A DNA stretch of 64,000 nucleotides from DAITQM01 sp036832975 (GCA_036832975.1 DAITQM010000016.1:1-64000); one strand, 5' to 3'; positions 9,242 to 19,017 are shown, counted from the first letter of the stretch. Translations and numbers: made by a program. Notes: generated by a model from the letters alone, not told the origin.

Positions 9242-11050
9242 ATGAATCGAAGCCTGTTTTTACTTGCCAGCGCCGCCCTGCTGCTCGCCGCCTGCCGACC
9301 GGCCGCCGACGAATCCGCCACGCTGCCCTCACCGGCCGCGGCGGCCGCTTTTCTCGCCCATGCCGAGCAGGCGCTGGCCGCGGCCGAGGAGCGGCGCGAG
9401 CGGCGTCTTTGGGTCTATCAAACCTATCTCACCGATGACACCGAAAAAATCGCCGCCGAGGCCAGCGAAGAGCTGACCCGGCTCGGTGTCGAGTTCGCGA
9501 TCGAGGCGCGGCGTTATCACGAGTTGGACCTCGACGCTACCACGCGCCGCAAACTCGACCTGCTCAGCCGTGCCATCGTGCTGCCGGCCCCATCCGATCC
9601 CGCTGCCGGTGCCGAACTGGCGTCGCTGGCCGCCAGGCTCGACGGCCTGTACGGCAAAGGCCGCTATTGCCGCGATGATGGCACCTGCTGGACGCTCGAC
9701 GAGATGGAACGCCAACTCGCCACGGCGCGCGATCCAGCCGTGCTCGCCGAAATCTGGACCGGCTGGCGGACCGTCGCGCCGCCGATGCAGCCGCTTTATG
9801 CCCGCCTTGTCGAACTGGCGAACCGCGGAGCGCGCGATCTCGGTTATGCCGATACCGGCGAACTGTGGCGTTCCGGTTACGACATGCCGCCCGCCGCCTT
9901 CGCCGCCGAACTCGACCGCCTGTGGGGTCAGGTGAAGCCGCTTTACGACGCCCTGCACTGCCACGTCCGCGCCCGGCTGAGGGCCCATTACGGTGACGAA
10001 ATCGTACCGCCGGGGGGACCGATCCCGGCTCACCTGCTCGGCAATATGTGGGCCCAAAGTTGGGGCAATATCTACGATCTGGTCGCGCCGCCGGCCGCCG
10101 ATCCCGGTTACGACCTGACCCAGCGACTGAGCGAAGCCGGCTACGACCCGCCAAGGATGGTCAAAACCGGCGAGGCCTTTTTCAACTCATTGGGCTTTGC
10201 GCCGCTGCCCGAGACGTTCTGGCAACGCTCGTTGTTCACCCGGCCGCGCGACCGCGATGTCGTGTGTCACGCTTCGGCCTGGGATATCGACGGCCAAAAC
10301 GACCTGCGCATCAAAATGTGCATCGAGCCGACCGAAGAGCACTTCCAGACGATCCACCACGAACTCGGCCATAACTACTACCAGCGCGCCTACAGCGGCC
10401 TCGATCCGCTGTTCCGGGCGAGCGCCAACGATGGCTTCCACGAGGCGGTCGGCGATACGGTGGCCTTGTCGATCACGCCACCCTATCTCCAGCAACTTGG
10501 CCTGATCGATGATTTACCGCCGGCCAGCGCCGACCTCGGCCTGCTGCTGCGCCTGGCGCTCGACAAGGTCGCATTTTTGCCGTTCGGGCTATTGGTCGAT
10601 CAGTGGCGCTGGAAAGTGTTCGCCGGTGAAGCCGGGCCGGAACAATACAACGATCTGTGGTGGGATCTGCGCCAGCACTACCAGGGCATCGCGCCGCCGG
10701 CGCCGCGCCCGGCCGACGCCTTCGATCCGGGCGCCAAGTACCACGTGCCGGGCAATACGCCGTATGCGAGATATTTTCTCGCCGCGCTCTTGCAGTTCCA
10801 GTTCCACCGCGCGCTGTGCGATATCGCCGGCGACCCCGGCCCGCTCAACCGCTGCTCGATCTACGGCAACCAGGAGGCCGGCCGGCGCCTCGATGCCATG
10901 CTCGCCCTCGGCGCCTCCCAACCGTGGCCTGAAGCGCTTGCCGCACTGACCGGCAGCCGTGAAATGGACGCTACCGCCCTCCTCGATTATTTCGCGCCGC
11001 TCAAAACCTGGCTCGATCAGCAAAACACCGGCCGCCAGTGCGGCTGGTGA
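9242..11050 (+). CDS. M2 family zinc metallopeptidase (ACE-like), lipoprotein
   Basis: The protein has 602 residues. The N-terminus has a lipoprotein signal, LLLAAC with the lipidated Cys at residue 18, so it is membrane-anchored and periplasmic. The zinc motif HELGH lies at residues 373-377 and the third ligand glutamate is in FHEAVGDTVALS about 24 residues later, the pattern of peptidyl-dipeptidase A (angiotensin-converting enzyme). The family releases C-terminal dipeptides. It starts about 80 bp from the divergent secreted unknown gene and is convergent with recG, with a small imperfect hairpin (about 11057-11084) between them. Confidence 0.92.
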   Translation: MNRSLFLLASAALLLAACRPAADESATLPSPAAAAAFLAHAEQALAAAEERRERRLWVYQTYLTDDTEKIAAEASEELTRLGVEFAIEARRYHELDLDATTRRKLDLLSRAIVLPAPSDPAAGAELASLAARLDGLYGKGRYCRDDGTCWTLDEMERQLATARDPAVLAEIWTGWRTVAPPMQPLYARLVELANRGARDLGYADTGELWRSGYDMPPAAFAAELDRLWGQVKPLYDALHCHVRARLRAHYGDEIVPPGGPIPAHLLGNMWAQSWGNIYDLVAPPAADPGYDLTQRLSEAGYDPPRMVKTGEAFFNSLGFAPLPETFWQRSLFTRPRDRDVVCHASAWDIDGQNDLRIKMCIEPTEEHFQTIHHELGHNYYQRAYSGLDPLFRASANDGFHEAVGDTVALSITPPYLQQLGLIDDLPPASADLGLLLRLALDKVAFLPFGLLVDQWRWKVFAGEAGPEQYNDLWWDLRQHYQGIAPPAPRPADAFDPGAKYHVPGNTPYARYFLAALLQFQFHRALCDIAGDPGPLNRCSIYGNQEAGRRLDAMLALGASQPWPEALAALTGSREMDATALLDYFAPLKTWLDQQNTGRQCGW

Positions 11051-11086
11051 ACCGCCCGGGGTAGGCAAATTGCCTGCTCCCGGCCA

Positions 11087-13189
11087 TCAAGCGCCGGCAT
11101 AATCGAGGCGGCGGCCGATCCAGCGGCGCAGCAGCCATTCGGCGGCGGCTTCGTTTTGCTCGAGGCGGGCGGCACGGCGTTCGGCGGCGGGGAGCAGCGC
11201 CCGGTCGCGGGCGAAATCAGCCAGTTTCAACGGGATGACGCCGGTCTGGCGGGTGCCCAGCATTTCGCCGGGGCCGCGCAGTTCGAGGTCGAGTTCGGCG
11301 ATCTTGAAGCCGTCGTCGCTCCGGCGGAGCGCCGCAAGCCGCGCTTTAGCCACTTCCCCCAACGGCCGGCGGTAGAGCAGCACGCAACTCGATTCGGCTG
11401 CGCCGCGGCCGACCCGTCCGCGCAACTGGTGCAGTTGGGCTAAACCGAGTCGTTCGGCGTTGTCGATGATCATCAGGCTGGCGTTCGGGACATCGACCCC
11501 GACTTCGATCACCGTCGTCGCCACCAAGACGTCGAGCCGGTGATCGCGGAAGGCCGTCATGCGCGCTTCTTTTTCCTGCGGCTTGAGCCGGCCGTGGATC
11601 AGACCGATACGCAGGCCGGGTAGTTCGCGTTTGAGATCGTCATGGGTTTTCTCGGCCGCTTCGGCGGGGATCTCTTCGTTGTCCTCGACCAGCGTGCAGA
11701 CCCAATAGGCCTGCCGCCCGGCGCGGCACGCCGCGGCGAGCCGGGCGATGACTTCGTTGCGGCGGGCGGCGTCGATGGTCACGGTGCGCACCGGGGTGCG
11801 GCCCGGCGGCCGCTGATCGATGCTCGAGACCTGGATGCCGGCGTAGGCGGTCATCGCCAGCGTCCGCGGGATCGGCGTCGCGGTGAGGAGCAGTTGATGC
11901 GGTTTTGTCGTTTCGCCGTCGCTCCCGCGGCCGCCTTTTTCGCTGAGCGCCAGGCGCTGGCCGACACCGAAGCGCTGCTGTTCGTCGACGACGATCAAGC
12001 CCAGGCGCGGAAACTGCACCGTTTCTTGCAACAGCGCGTGGGTCCCGATGGCGAGCGGCGCGCCGGCGGCGAGCGCGGCGAGGACGCGCCGCCGTTGTTG
12101 GCCTTTGACCGCACTGGTCAGCAACAGAGTCTCGATGGCGAGCGGCGCGAACAGTTGGCCGAGCGTCGCGGCGTGCTGTTCGGCGAGTAATTCGGTCGGC
12201 GCGATCAATGCCGTCTGATAACCCGAAGCGGCGGCCTGCGCCGCGGCCAGCGCGGCAATCACGGTCTTGCCGGAACCGACGTCACCCTGGACGAGACGCA
12301 TCGCCGGGCGATCGCCGGTCAGATCGCGTCCGACTTCGCGCCACACCCGCTGCTGCGCCGCCGTCAGATCGAACGGCAGGGTGCGGCGCAAGCGTTCGGC
12401 CAATGTCGTTGCGGCCAAGGGCGGCGCGTGGTGCAGCGCCCGGCGGCGGTTCCAGCGGCGCAGAGCTAAAAGTTGGGCGCTGAGTTCCTCGCCGAGCAAG
12501 CGCCGCATCGCGGGGTCGGCGGCGGTCAAGATCGCCTGCGCCGCGGCGGCGTCGGGCGGCCGGTGTATGCGCAACAGCGCCGCACTCAGTGGCGGCGCAT
12601 CCGGCTCGTCCAAGACCGCGGCATAGGGGTCGGCGAGTTCGATTCCGCCGGCGGCGAGGCGGTCGATCAATGTCTGCATCGTACGCGCCAGATCCGCCGG
12701 CCGCACGCCGCCGATCGTCGGATACACCGCGGTCAGATAGCCCGGCAGCGGCGCCGCCGCCTGTGCCGCCAGCCGCTGGTAGCTCGGATGGACCATTTCC
12801 AGGCCATGGAAACCGTCACGCACCTCGCCGTAAACGCGCAGCCGCACACCAGGCGCCAACGCCCTGGCCTGTCCCGGAAAGAAATGAAAAAACCGCAACA
12901 GCAGCCGCGCTCGATCGGCGGCCAGCAGCACTTCAAGCACCGGTCTTCGCCGCTGGGCGATTGCACAGTGCTCGATCACCCCTTCGGTCTGCACGACCTG
13001 GCCGGCAACGAGGGCGGCAAGCGGGGTCAGCCGGGTGCGATCCTGATAGCGCCGCGGCAGATGAAAAAGCAGATCTTCAAGACGGTTGAAGCCCGCCGCT
13101 TCGTAGGCCGCGGCGCGCTGCACGCCGATCCCGGGGAGCGCCGCCAGCGGCGCCGTTGCGGCCAGCCGCTTTTGCGGTTCGTTCAGCAC
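11087..13189 (-). CDS. recG: ATP-dependent DNA helicase RecG
   Basis: The protein has 700 residues, the usual RecG length. An N-terminal helix-hairpin/OB wedge (LPGIGVQRAAAYE) precedes the SF2 motifs: GDVGSGKTVIA (Walker A), VVDEQQRFGVGQR (DExx box, with DEQQ instead of the commoner DEQH), LLLTATPIPRTLAMT (motif III), TTVIEVGVDVPNA and QLRGRVGRG (motifs V-VI). RecG remodels stalled forks and Holliday junctions. It is the last gene of the yicC-gmk-rpoZ-spoT-ridA-recG run and overlaps the 3' end of ridA by a few bases. Confidence 0.96.
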   Translation of the reverse strand: MLNEPQKRLAATAPLAALPGIGVQRAAAYEAAGFNRLEDLLFHLPRRYQDRTRLTPLAALVAGQVVQTEGVIEHCAIAQRRRPVLEVLLAADRARLLLRFFHFFPGQARALAPGVRLRVYGEVRDGFHGLEMVHPSYQRLAAQAAAPLPGYLTAVYPTIGGVRPADLARTMQTLIDRLAAGGIELADPYAAVLDEPDAPPLSAALLRIHRPPDAAAAQAILTAADPAMRRLLGEELSAQLLALRRWNRRRALHHAPPLAATTLAERLRRTLPFDLTAAQQRVWREVGRDLTGDRPAMRLVQGDVGSGKTVIAALAAAQAAASGYQTALIAPTELLAEQHAATLGQLFAPLAIETLLLTSAVKGQQRRRVLAALAAGAPLAIGTHALLQETVQFPRLGLIVVDEQQRFGVGQRLALSEKGGRGSDGETTKPHQLLLTATPIPRTLAMTAYAGIQVSSIDQRPPGRTPVRTVTIDAARRNEVIARLAAACRAGRQAYWVCTLVEDNEEIPAEAAEKTHDDLKRELPGLRIGLIHGRLKPQEKEARMTAFRDHRLDVLVATTVIEVGVDVPNASLMIIDNAERLGLAQLHQLRGRVGRGAAESSCVLLYRRPLGEVAKARLAALRRSDDGFKIAELDLELRGPGEMLGTRQTGVIPLKLADFARDRALLPAAERRAARLEQNEAAAEWLLRRWIGRRLDYAGA

Positions 13190-13599
13190 CGCATGATCGC
13201 GTCCACTTCCACCGCGACGCCGCGCGGCAGGGCCTTGACTTCGAGCGCGGCACGCGCCGGGTAGGGCTGGGTGAAATAGCCGGCCATGATCTCGTTGACT
13301 TGCTGAAAGCAGCCCAGGTCGGTGAGATAAACGGTCAGTTTGACGATATCGTCAAGCCCCCCGCCGGCCGCGGCGGCGACGGCGGCGAGGTTGCGGAACA
13401 CCTGGTGGAGTTCCGCCTCGATGCCGCCTGGGACCGGCTGCATGGTCTGTGGATCGAGACCGATCTGCCCCGAGAGAAAAACGAAACCACCGGCCGCCAC
13501 TGCCTGGCTGTAAGTGCCGATCGCCGCCGGCGCAGCGGCCGTGGCGATCGCCTTGGAATCTCCGGTCCGGTTTTTTTGCACGGGTGTCTGGTCAGGCAT
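13183..13599 (-). CDS. ridA: RidA family enamine/imine deaminase
   Basis: The protein has 138 residues. It carries the YjgF/YER057c/UK114 signature in the C-terminal part (GCFQQVNEIMAGYF followed by YPARAALEVKALPRGVAVEVDAI), where the Arg in PARA binds the substrate carboxylate. The family hydrolyses reactive 2-aminoacrylate and related enamines. The gene overlaps both spoT upstream (8 bp) and recG downstream (7 bp), so the three are translationally coupled. This spoT-ridA-recG order is common in gammaproteobacteria. Confidence 0.94.
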   Translation of the reverse strand: MPDQTPVQKNRTGDSKAIATAAAPAAIGTYSQAVAAGGFVFLSGQIGLDPQTMQPVPGGIEAELHQVFRNLAAVAAAAGGGLDDIVKLTVYLTDLGCFQQVNEIMAGYFTQPYPARAALEVKALPRGVAVEVDAIMRC

Positions 13600-15745
13600 A
13601 GTCGCGGCTCACTTTGTAGACATCACGGTTGTTGCGCAGGCGACGCAGCACGCGCGCCAGTTGATCCCGGTCCGTGACATTGAGGACAAACAGCAGCGTG
13701 GCGCTGTCGTCCGATGTATCGCGCTGTTCCACCTGTTCGATATTGGTCGCGGTTTTGCCGATCGCCGAAGAAATGTTGGCCAGCACTCCGGGGCGATTGA
13801 CGACCTCGACCCTGACGAAGACTCTGAACAAACGGCGGCCGGTGACCCGCTCCCAGACAACGTCGAGACAGCGCTCCGGGTGCTTGCGCAGCTCCGGCAC
13901 GTTCGGGCAGTTGTCGCGGTGCACAACGATGCCTTTGCCGAGCGATAAGTAACCCATGATACGGTCGCCGGGGAGCGGATAACAACACTGCGCGTAGCTC
14001 ACCGCGCCATCCTCGCCGCCGCCGACGGCGAGCGCTTCGGGCGGCACTTCCGGGCGGCGGCTCTCGCGGCGCTGCATGCGGCTGAGCAGCTTCTGCGCCG
14101 CGATCTCGGCGAGCATCTCGCCGTGCGCCAGTTTGAGGAACAAATCCTCGAGCCGATCCAGCTTGCGGCGCTTGAGATAACTGACGAGCCGCCGTTCTGA
14201 AACGTCCTCCAGCGCGGCGCCGTGGGCGGTCAGCGCCTGGTCGAGCAGACGATGGCCGAGCGCGATACTGTCGCGCTGTTCCATGCTTTTGAGGTGGTGG
14301 CGGATCGCGGCGCGCGCTTTGGTCGTGGTCACGAAGGACAGCCATTCCGGGCGCGGCCGGGAGCCGGCGGTGGTCTGGATCTCGACGGTATCGCCGGTGC
14401 GCAGGCGGTGCGACAGCGGCGCGCGGTTGCGGTTGATGAGTGCACCGGTGGCGCGGTTGCCGACATCGGTATGGATGGCGTAAGCGAAGTCGAGGGCGCT
14501 GGCGCCGCGTTTGAGGTCGATGATCCGGCCCTTGGGGGTAAAAACGAAAATTTCGCCCGGATACAGATCGCCCTTGATGCTCTCCATGAACTCGTCGGCG
14601 GTCCCGGTGTGGCGCTGCGTCGCCACCAGACTGTCGAGCCAGCCGCGCACACGGCTGCGGGCCCCTTCCTTGTCGCCGGCGTATTTGTACTGCCAATGCG
14701 CCGCCTGGCCTTTTTCGGCGGCGATATCCATGTCCTCGGTGCGAATCTGGATCTCGATCGGTATATCGAAAGGGCTTTTCAGCACCGTGTGCAACGACTG
14801 GTACCCGTTTGATTTAGGCAATGCAATGTAATCTTTGAAGCGGCCGGGTTGCGGCTGATACAGTTCGTGGACCACGCCCAGCGCGCGATAGCAGTCGGCG
14901 CGGTTTTTAACGATGATGCGAAAGGCATAAACGTCGGTTACGTCCTTGAACGACAAATCCTTGTCGCACATTTTTTTGTACGTGCTGTACGGCGATTTCT
15001 GGCGGCCGAGGACGCGGCATCCGATTCCTTCGCGCTTCAGCCGATCGTGCAAAGCACGCTGCATTTTGCGCAACACGCCGCGGCGGTTGCCGGCCAGCGC
15101 CCGGACGCGGGCCGTCATGACCCGATGGCGGTGGGGATACAGGTTGGCGAAGCCGAGGTTTTCCAATTCCTCGCGCATCTCGTGCAGACCGAGCCGGCCG
15201 GCGAGCGGCGCGTAGATGTCGAGCGTCTCGCGCGCCACGCGCTGCCGCGCGTCGTTCTCCATCGCCTGCAAGGTGCGCATGTTGTGCAGGCGATCGGCGA
15301 GCTTGATCAACAGCACCCGCAAATCCTCGGCCATCGCCAGCAGCATCTTGCGGAAACTCTCGGCGGTCGCTTCCTGGCGGGTGCGAAACTTCATTTTGTC
15401 GAGCTTGGTGACGCCGTCGACCAGCGCCGCGACCACCGGGCCGAAGCGGTGCAGCAATTCCTGGCGAGTCAACGACGTGTCTTCGATGGCGTCGTGCAGC
15501 AGCGCCGCCGCGAGACACTCGCGATCGAGGCGCATTTTGGCGAGGATCGTCGCGACGGCGACGGGATGGGTGATGTAGGGTTCGCCGGTTTTGCGGTGTT
15601 GGCCGCGGTGGGCTTCGGCGGCGGTCGCGTAAGCGCGTTCGACGAAGGCGACTTCCGCGTCTTTCAGGTAGCCGCCGACGACATGGCGCAGCGGCTTGAG
15701 CGGGTCTTTGGCGCGCCGGGCGCGCTCACTCGTCGCCAACCTCAT
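13592..15745 (-). CDS. spoT: bifunctional (p)ppGpp synthetase/hydrolase SpoT
   Basis: The protein has 717 residues. The N-terminal HD hydrolase domain is intact (YITHPVAVATIL and LLHDAIEDT). The synthetase domain follows with RQKSPYSTYKKM, DVYAFRIIV and YQSLHT, then TGS (FVFTPKGRIIDLKRGASALDFAYAIH), the conserved-Cys region (CCYPLPGD) and a C-terminal ACT domain (VVNRPGVLANIS). Because the HD motif is kept, this is SpoT/Rel-like rather than a synthetase-only RelA. The start overlaps the 3' end of rpoZ by 20 bp. Confidence 0.95.
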   Translation of the reverse strand: MRLATSERARRAKDPLKPLRHVVGGYLKDAEVAFVERAYATAAEAHRGQHRKTGEPYITHPVAVATILAKMRLDRECLAAALLHDAIEDTSLTRQELLHRFGPVVAALVDGVTKLDKMKFRTRQEATAESFRKMLLAMAEDLRVLLIKLADRLHNMRTLQAMENDARQRVARETLDIYAPLAGRLGLHEMREELENLGFANLYPHRHRVMTARVRALAGNRRGVLRKMQRALHDRLKREGIGCRVLGRQKSPYSTYKKMCDKDLSFKDVTDVYAFRIIVKNRADCYRALGVVHELYQPQPGRFKDYIALPKSNGYQSLHTVLKSPFDIPIEIQIRTEDMDIAAEKGQAAHWQYKYAGDKEGARSRVRGWLDSLVATQRHTGTADEFMESIKGDLYPGEIFVFTPKGRIIDLKRGASALDFAYAIHTDVGNRATGALINRNRAPLSHRLRTGDTVEIQTTAGSRPRPEWLSFVTTTKARAAIRHHLKSMEQRDSIALGHRLLDQALTAHGAALEDVSERRLVSYLKRRKLDRLEDLFLKLAHGEMLAEIAAQKLLSRMQRRESRRPEVPPEALAVGGGEDGAVSYAQCCYPLPGDRIMGYLSLGKGIVVHRDNCPNVPELRKHPERCLDVVWERVTGRRLFRVFVRVEVVNRPGVLANISSAIGKTATNIEQVEQRDTSDDSATLLFVLNVTDRDQLARVLRRLRNNRDVYKVSRDYA

Positions 15746-16007
15746 CCAACAGCTCTTGCTGATGGCGGGCCAGTTCGGCCGCCGCGGCCGCGGTATCGAG
15801 TTCGGTCTGAACCTTCCGAATCAACTCATAATCCACTTCACCGGCGGCGATTTCGCGCAACGCCAGCACCGTGGGCTTATCGTGCTCCTCGGGCACCAGC
15901 GCGGTCGCCCCGGCCTCGAGCTGCCGGGCGCGGCGGGTGGCATGGACGACCAGATCGAAACGGTTGTCGATCCGGTCCAGGCAGTCCTCGATCGTGATGC
16001 GGGCCAT
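15726..16007 (-). CDS. rpoZ: RNA polymerase omega subunit
   Basis: The protein has 93 residues and starts MARITIEDCLDRIDNRFDLV, the standard omega N-terminus, followed by RARQL and KPTVLALREIAAG. Omega helps fold and hold the beta' subunit and is part of a ppGpp site on RNA polymerase in many proteobacteria, which fits its position next to spoT. It lies 35 bp downstream of gmk and overlaps spoT. Confidence 0.95.
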   Translation of the reverse strand: MARITIEDCLDRIDNRFDLVVHATRRARQLEAGATALVPEEHDKPTVLALREIAAGEVDYELIRKVQTELDTAAAAAELARHQQELLDEVGDE

Positions 16008-16042
16008 CGGCGTTCACGGGTCTCGTTGCGAAGTAGATCATT

Positions 16043-16705
16043 TTACCTTTTACCGGCGCTCTTGGCCAGCAGTTCCCCGACCGGGCCGCCCAGCCGGGCC
16101 TGCTGCACGGCGCGCCGCAGGCGCCAGGCGCGAACGACGGCGGTCAGATCGGCCAGCGCCGTAGCGAAATCCTCGTTGACCACCAGATAGTCGAATTCCG
16201 GCCAGTGAGACAGCTCAGCCCGGGCGGCGCGCATCCGCTGTTCGATCACCGCCGGATCGTCCAGGCCGCGCCGGACGAGCCGCTGGCGCAAGGCATCGAG
16301 CGACGGCGGGACGATGAAAACGGTAACACAGTCCGGGCACGCCGCTCTGACCTGCCTCGCCCCCTGCCAATCGATTTCGAGGAGAGCGTCGCGGCCGGCG
16401 GCGGCCAGGGACTCAAGATCGGCCTTCCGGGTGCCGTAGCGGTGCCCGAAGACCTCGGCGTGCTCGAGAAATTCGCCGCGCCCGACCGCCGCGGCGAATG
16501 CGGCGGCCGAAATGAAGTGGTAATCGGCGCCGTCGCGTTCGCCGTCGCGCGGCGGCCGGGTGGTGGCCGAAACCGACAAACCGAGGGTCGGATCCGCGGC
16601 GAGTAGCGCGTTGACCAGACTGGTCTTGCCGGCACCGGACGGCGCGGCGATCACGAACAAGCCGGCCAGCCGAGGTTCCGGCGACCGCGCCGGACTATTC
16701 GACAT
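16043..16705 (-). CDS. gmk: guanylate kinase
   Basis: The protein has 220 residues. The P-loop APSGAGKTSLV is at about residues 20-30. The GMP-binding segment SVSATTRPPRDGERDGADYHFI follows, then FLEHAEVFGHRYGT and the LEIDWQGARQVR core. It makes GDP from GMP plus ATP, the precursor of GTP and (p)ppGpp. The ORF begins inside the 3' end of yicC (11-bp overlap), so both belong to one operon. Confidence 0.95.
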   Translation of the reverse strand: MSNSPARSPEPRLAGLFVIAAPSGAGKTSLVNALLAADPTLGLSVSATTRPPRDGERDGADYHFISAAAFAAAVGRGEFLEHAEVFGHRYGTRKADLESLAAAGRDALLEIDWQGARQVRAACPDCVTVFIVPPSLDALRQRLVRRGLDDPAVIEQRMRAARAELSHWPEFDYLVVNEDFATALADLTAVVRAWRLRRAVQQARLGGPVGELLAKSAGKR

Positions 16706-17567
16706 TCTGCACCTGTTCGCGCATCTGCTCGATCAGCACCCTGAGATCGACGCTCGCCTGCGTGGTGCGCAGATCGGCCGATTTCGAACTTAAGGTGTTG
16801 GCCTCGCGGTGAAATTCCTGCAACAGGAACTCGAAACGGCGGCCGACCGGCTCGGATGCCTCGAGCAACCGCCGCCCCTCGGCGACATGTGCCGCCAGGC
16901 GATCCAGTTCTTCGGCGATATCGATCTTCTGCACGGCCAGCGCCAGTTCGGTCTCCAGCCGTTGTTCATCGCCCGCCGGCACCGCCAACTCGGCCAAGCG
17001 CGCGCGTTGCCGGCCGCGCAATGCCTCACGGATCTCCGGCATCCAGATGCGAATCCTCTCGATCCACTCGCCGATCGCTGCGAGGCGCTCAGCGAGCGCC
17101 GCGGCCAGTGCCGCACCCTCGCGCCGGCGATGGTCGAGCAGCGTTTCGAGGGCCTCGGCGAGCAGCGTCCCGGCGGCCTGCCGCATCGGCTCAAGATCGA
17201 CCTGCGGTTGCACGACCACCCCCGGCCAGGCCATCAGCGCCGCCAGATCGACCGGCGCCGCCGCACTGCTCATCGCCGCCAGCCGGGCATGAATGGCTAG
17301 CCACTGGCGGGCCAGAGGCTCGTTCACTTCCAATACCTGGACCGCGGCCTGCGCCGCCGGCACCAGGCGGAGCTGGGCATCGACCTTGCCGCGGCTCAGG
17401 CGCGCGGCGAATGCCGACCTGAAATCGCTTTCCAGAACGCGAAAATCCTCCGGCAGCCGTAACGTCAAATCGAGGAAACGATGGTTGACACTGCGGATTT
17501 CCCAGGCCAGACGGCCGAACGGCAGGTTGCTTTCGACGGCGGCAAAAGCGGTCATGCTCTGTATCAT
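16695..17567 (-). CDS. yicC: YicC family endoribonuclease-type protein
   Basis: The protein has 290 residues and starts MIQSMTAFAAVESNLPFGRLAWEIRSVNHRFLD, the conserved YicC N-terminus. It ends with the typical LLQEFHREANTLSSKS...LRVLIEQMREQVQNVE. YicC has been linked to RNA turnover. It is the first gene of the run to recG and is divergent from rph (76-bp gap), the classic yicC/rph arrangement. Confidence 0.93.
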   Translation of the reverse strand: MIQSMTAFAAVESNLPFGRLAWEIRSVNHRFLDLTLRLPEDFRVLESDFRSAFAARLSRGKVDAQLRLVPAAQAAVQVLEVNEPLARQWLAIHARLAAMSSAAAPVDLAALMAWPGVVVQPQVDLEPMRQAAGTLLAEALETLLDHRRREGAALAAALAERLAAIGEWIERIRIWMPEIREALRGRQRARLAELAVPAGDEQRLETELALAVQKIDIAEELDRLAAHVAEGRRLLEASEPVGRRFEFLLQEFHREANTLSSKSADLRTTQASVDLRVLIEQMREQVQNVE

Positions 17568-17643
17568 GATGGACCTGGAGGCGGTAGAAGAGCGGTTATG
17601 TTACCTTTGCCCACCCCGCCTTGCACCGAGCGCTGAACCTGAG

Positions 17644-18375
17644 ATGACCATTGAACGCCGCGGCCGGCGCGCCGCCGATGAACTGCGACCGCTGACGCTG
17701 ACCCGTCACTACACCCGGCATGCCGAAGGTTCGGTGCTGATCGCCTGCGGCGATACCCGCGTCCTGTGCACCGCCACCGTCGATGATAAAACCGCGCCGT
17801 TTCTGCGCGGCAGCGGCAAAGGGTGGGTCACCGCCGAATACGGCATGCTGCCGCGCGCCACCCACAGCCGCACGCCGCGCGAAGCGGCGCGCGGCCGGCA
17901 AGGCGGCCGGACCCTCGAAATTCAGCGCCTGATCGGCCGCGCCCTGCGCGCCGTTGTGGATCTCACGGCCCTCGGCGAACGGACGATCACGCTCGACTGC
18001 GACGTCTTGCAAGCCGACGGCGGGACGCGGACGGCGAGCATCACCGGCGCCTACGTGGCGCTGGCCGACGCCGCCACCCAGCTCGTCGCCAACGGGCGTT
18101 TGGCTGTCAATCCGCTGCACGGCCAGGTCGCGGCGGTCTCGGTCGGTATCGTCGGCGGCCATATCCTGCTCGACCTCGATTACGAAGAAGACAGCCGCGC
18201 CGAGACCGACCTCAACTTGGTGATGAACGACGGCGGCGGCATCGTCGAAATCCAGGGCACCGCCGAAGGTCATGCCTTCCGCCGCGACGAACTCGACAAA
18301 ATGGTCGACACCGCCGCCGCCGGCATCCGGCAATTGCTCGCCGCCCAGGAAACGGCGCTGGCCGGCAGCGGATGA
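17644..18375 (+). CDS. rph: ribonuclease PH
   Basis: The protein has 243 residues. It trims tRNA 3' ends phosphorolytically. Family motifs include RADELRPLTLTRHYT-like ADELRPLTLTR near the N-terminus, GWVTAEYGMLPRATHSR, RTLEIQRLIGRALR, CDVLQADGGTRTASITGA and LDLDYEEDSRAETDLN. The reading frame is open upstream of 17644, but ATG 17644 (MTIERRGRR) gives the expected family N-terminus. The stop TGA overlaps the ATG of rdgB as ATGA. Confidence 0.95.
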   Translation: MTIERRGRRAADELRPLTLTRHYTRHAEGSVLIACGDTRVLCTATVDDKTAPFLRGSGKGWVTAEYGMLPRATHSRTPREAARGRQGGRTLEIQRLIGRALRAVVDLTALGERTITLDCDVLQADGGTRTASITGAYVALADAATQLVANGRLAVNPLHGQVAAVSVGIVGGHILLDLDYEEDSRAETDLNLVMNDGGGIVEIQGTAEGHAFRRDELDKMVDTAAAGIRQLLAAQETALAGSG

Positions 18376-18995
18376 AGCGCGGCCCGGCGCTGTTGATCGC
18401 CAGCGGCAACCCCGGCAAACGGGCCGAGTTGGCCGCCCTGCTTGCGGCGCACGGCATCCCGGTCACCGAACCCGCGGCGGGCCAATACCACCCGCCGCCC
18501 GAAACCGCCGCAACCTTCGTCGAAAACGCCTTGCTCAAAGCCCGCGCCGCGTGCCGCGTCACCGGACTTGCCGCGCTGGCCGACGATTCCGGGCTGGTGG
18601 TGCCGGCGCTCGGCGGCGCTCCGGGGATCCGCTCGGCGCGTTTCGCCGGCGGCGCCGGCGATCACCCGGCCAATATCCGCCGGCTGCTGGCCCTGCTCGA
18701 CGGTCTTGCCCCAGGGCGCCGGCGCGCCTATTTTTATTGTGTGCTCGTGGTGCTGCGTGCCGCCGATGACCCCGCGCCGCTGATCGCCGAAGGCCGCTGG
18801 GATGGTGCCATCGCCACCGCGCCATCAGGCGCCGGCGGCTTCGGTTACGACCCCGTTTTCCTTCCTGCCGGTGAAACCCGGACCGCCGCCGAACTCGACC
18901 GCAACGAAAAAAACCGCCAAAGCCACCGCGCCCGAGCCCTGGCCGAATTGCTGAGTAAACCTAAAATCTCCAACTGGTCGAGCGACGAGTGGTGA
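18372..18995 (+). CDS. rdgB: non-canonical purine NTP pyrophosphatase (RdgB/HAM1)
   Basis: The protein has 207 residues. Motifs are LLIASGNPGKRAEL at the N-terminus, ADDSGLVVPALGGAPGIRSARFAGG and GFGYDPVFLPAG. It removes dITP/XTP from nucleotide pools. The start overlaps rph by 4 bp. The C-terminal tail (LLSKPKISNWSSDEW) is atypical after the normal end of the fold. Two bases beyond its stop a remnant of the family A element begins, so the end of the gene may have been altered by an insertion. Confidence 0.93.
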   Translation: MKRGPALLIASGNPGKRAELAALLAAHGIPVTEPAAGQYHPPPETAATFVENALLKARAACRVTGLAALADDSGLVVPALGGAPGIRSARFAGGAGDHPANIRRLLALLDGLAPGRRRAYFYCVLVVLRAADDPAPLIAEGRWDGAIATAPSGAGGFGYDPVFLPAGETRTAAELDRNEKNRQSHRARALAELLSKPKISNWSSDEW

Positions 18996-18997
18996 AA

Positions 18998-19017
18998 CGA
19001 GAATTCCGGGAATCTAT
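18998..19017. repeat. remnant of MITE-like family A at left edge of island
   Basis: Twenty bases (CGAGAATTCCGGGAATCTAT) are identical to the right-hand part of both complete family A copies, then similarity stops. The remnant begins two bases after the rdgB stop and marks the left border of the toxin/Rhs island. Confidence 0.65.

Noticed and set aside
6489..9245. Plus-strand 918-codon frame across the MFS gene and the secreted gene
   Set aside because: It runs in the wrong frame over two supported genes on opposite strands; high GC makes long spurious frames.
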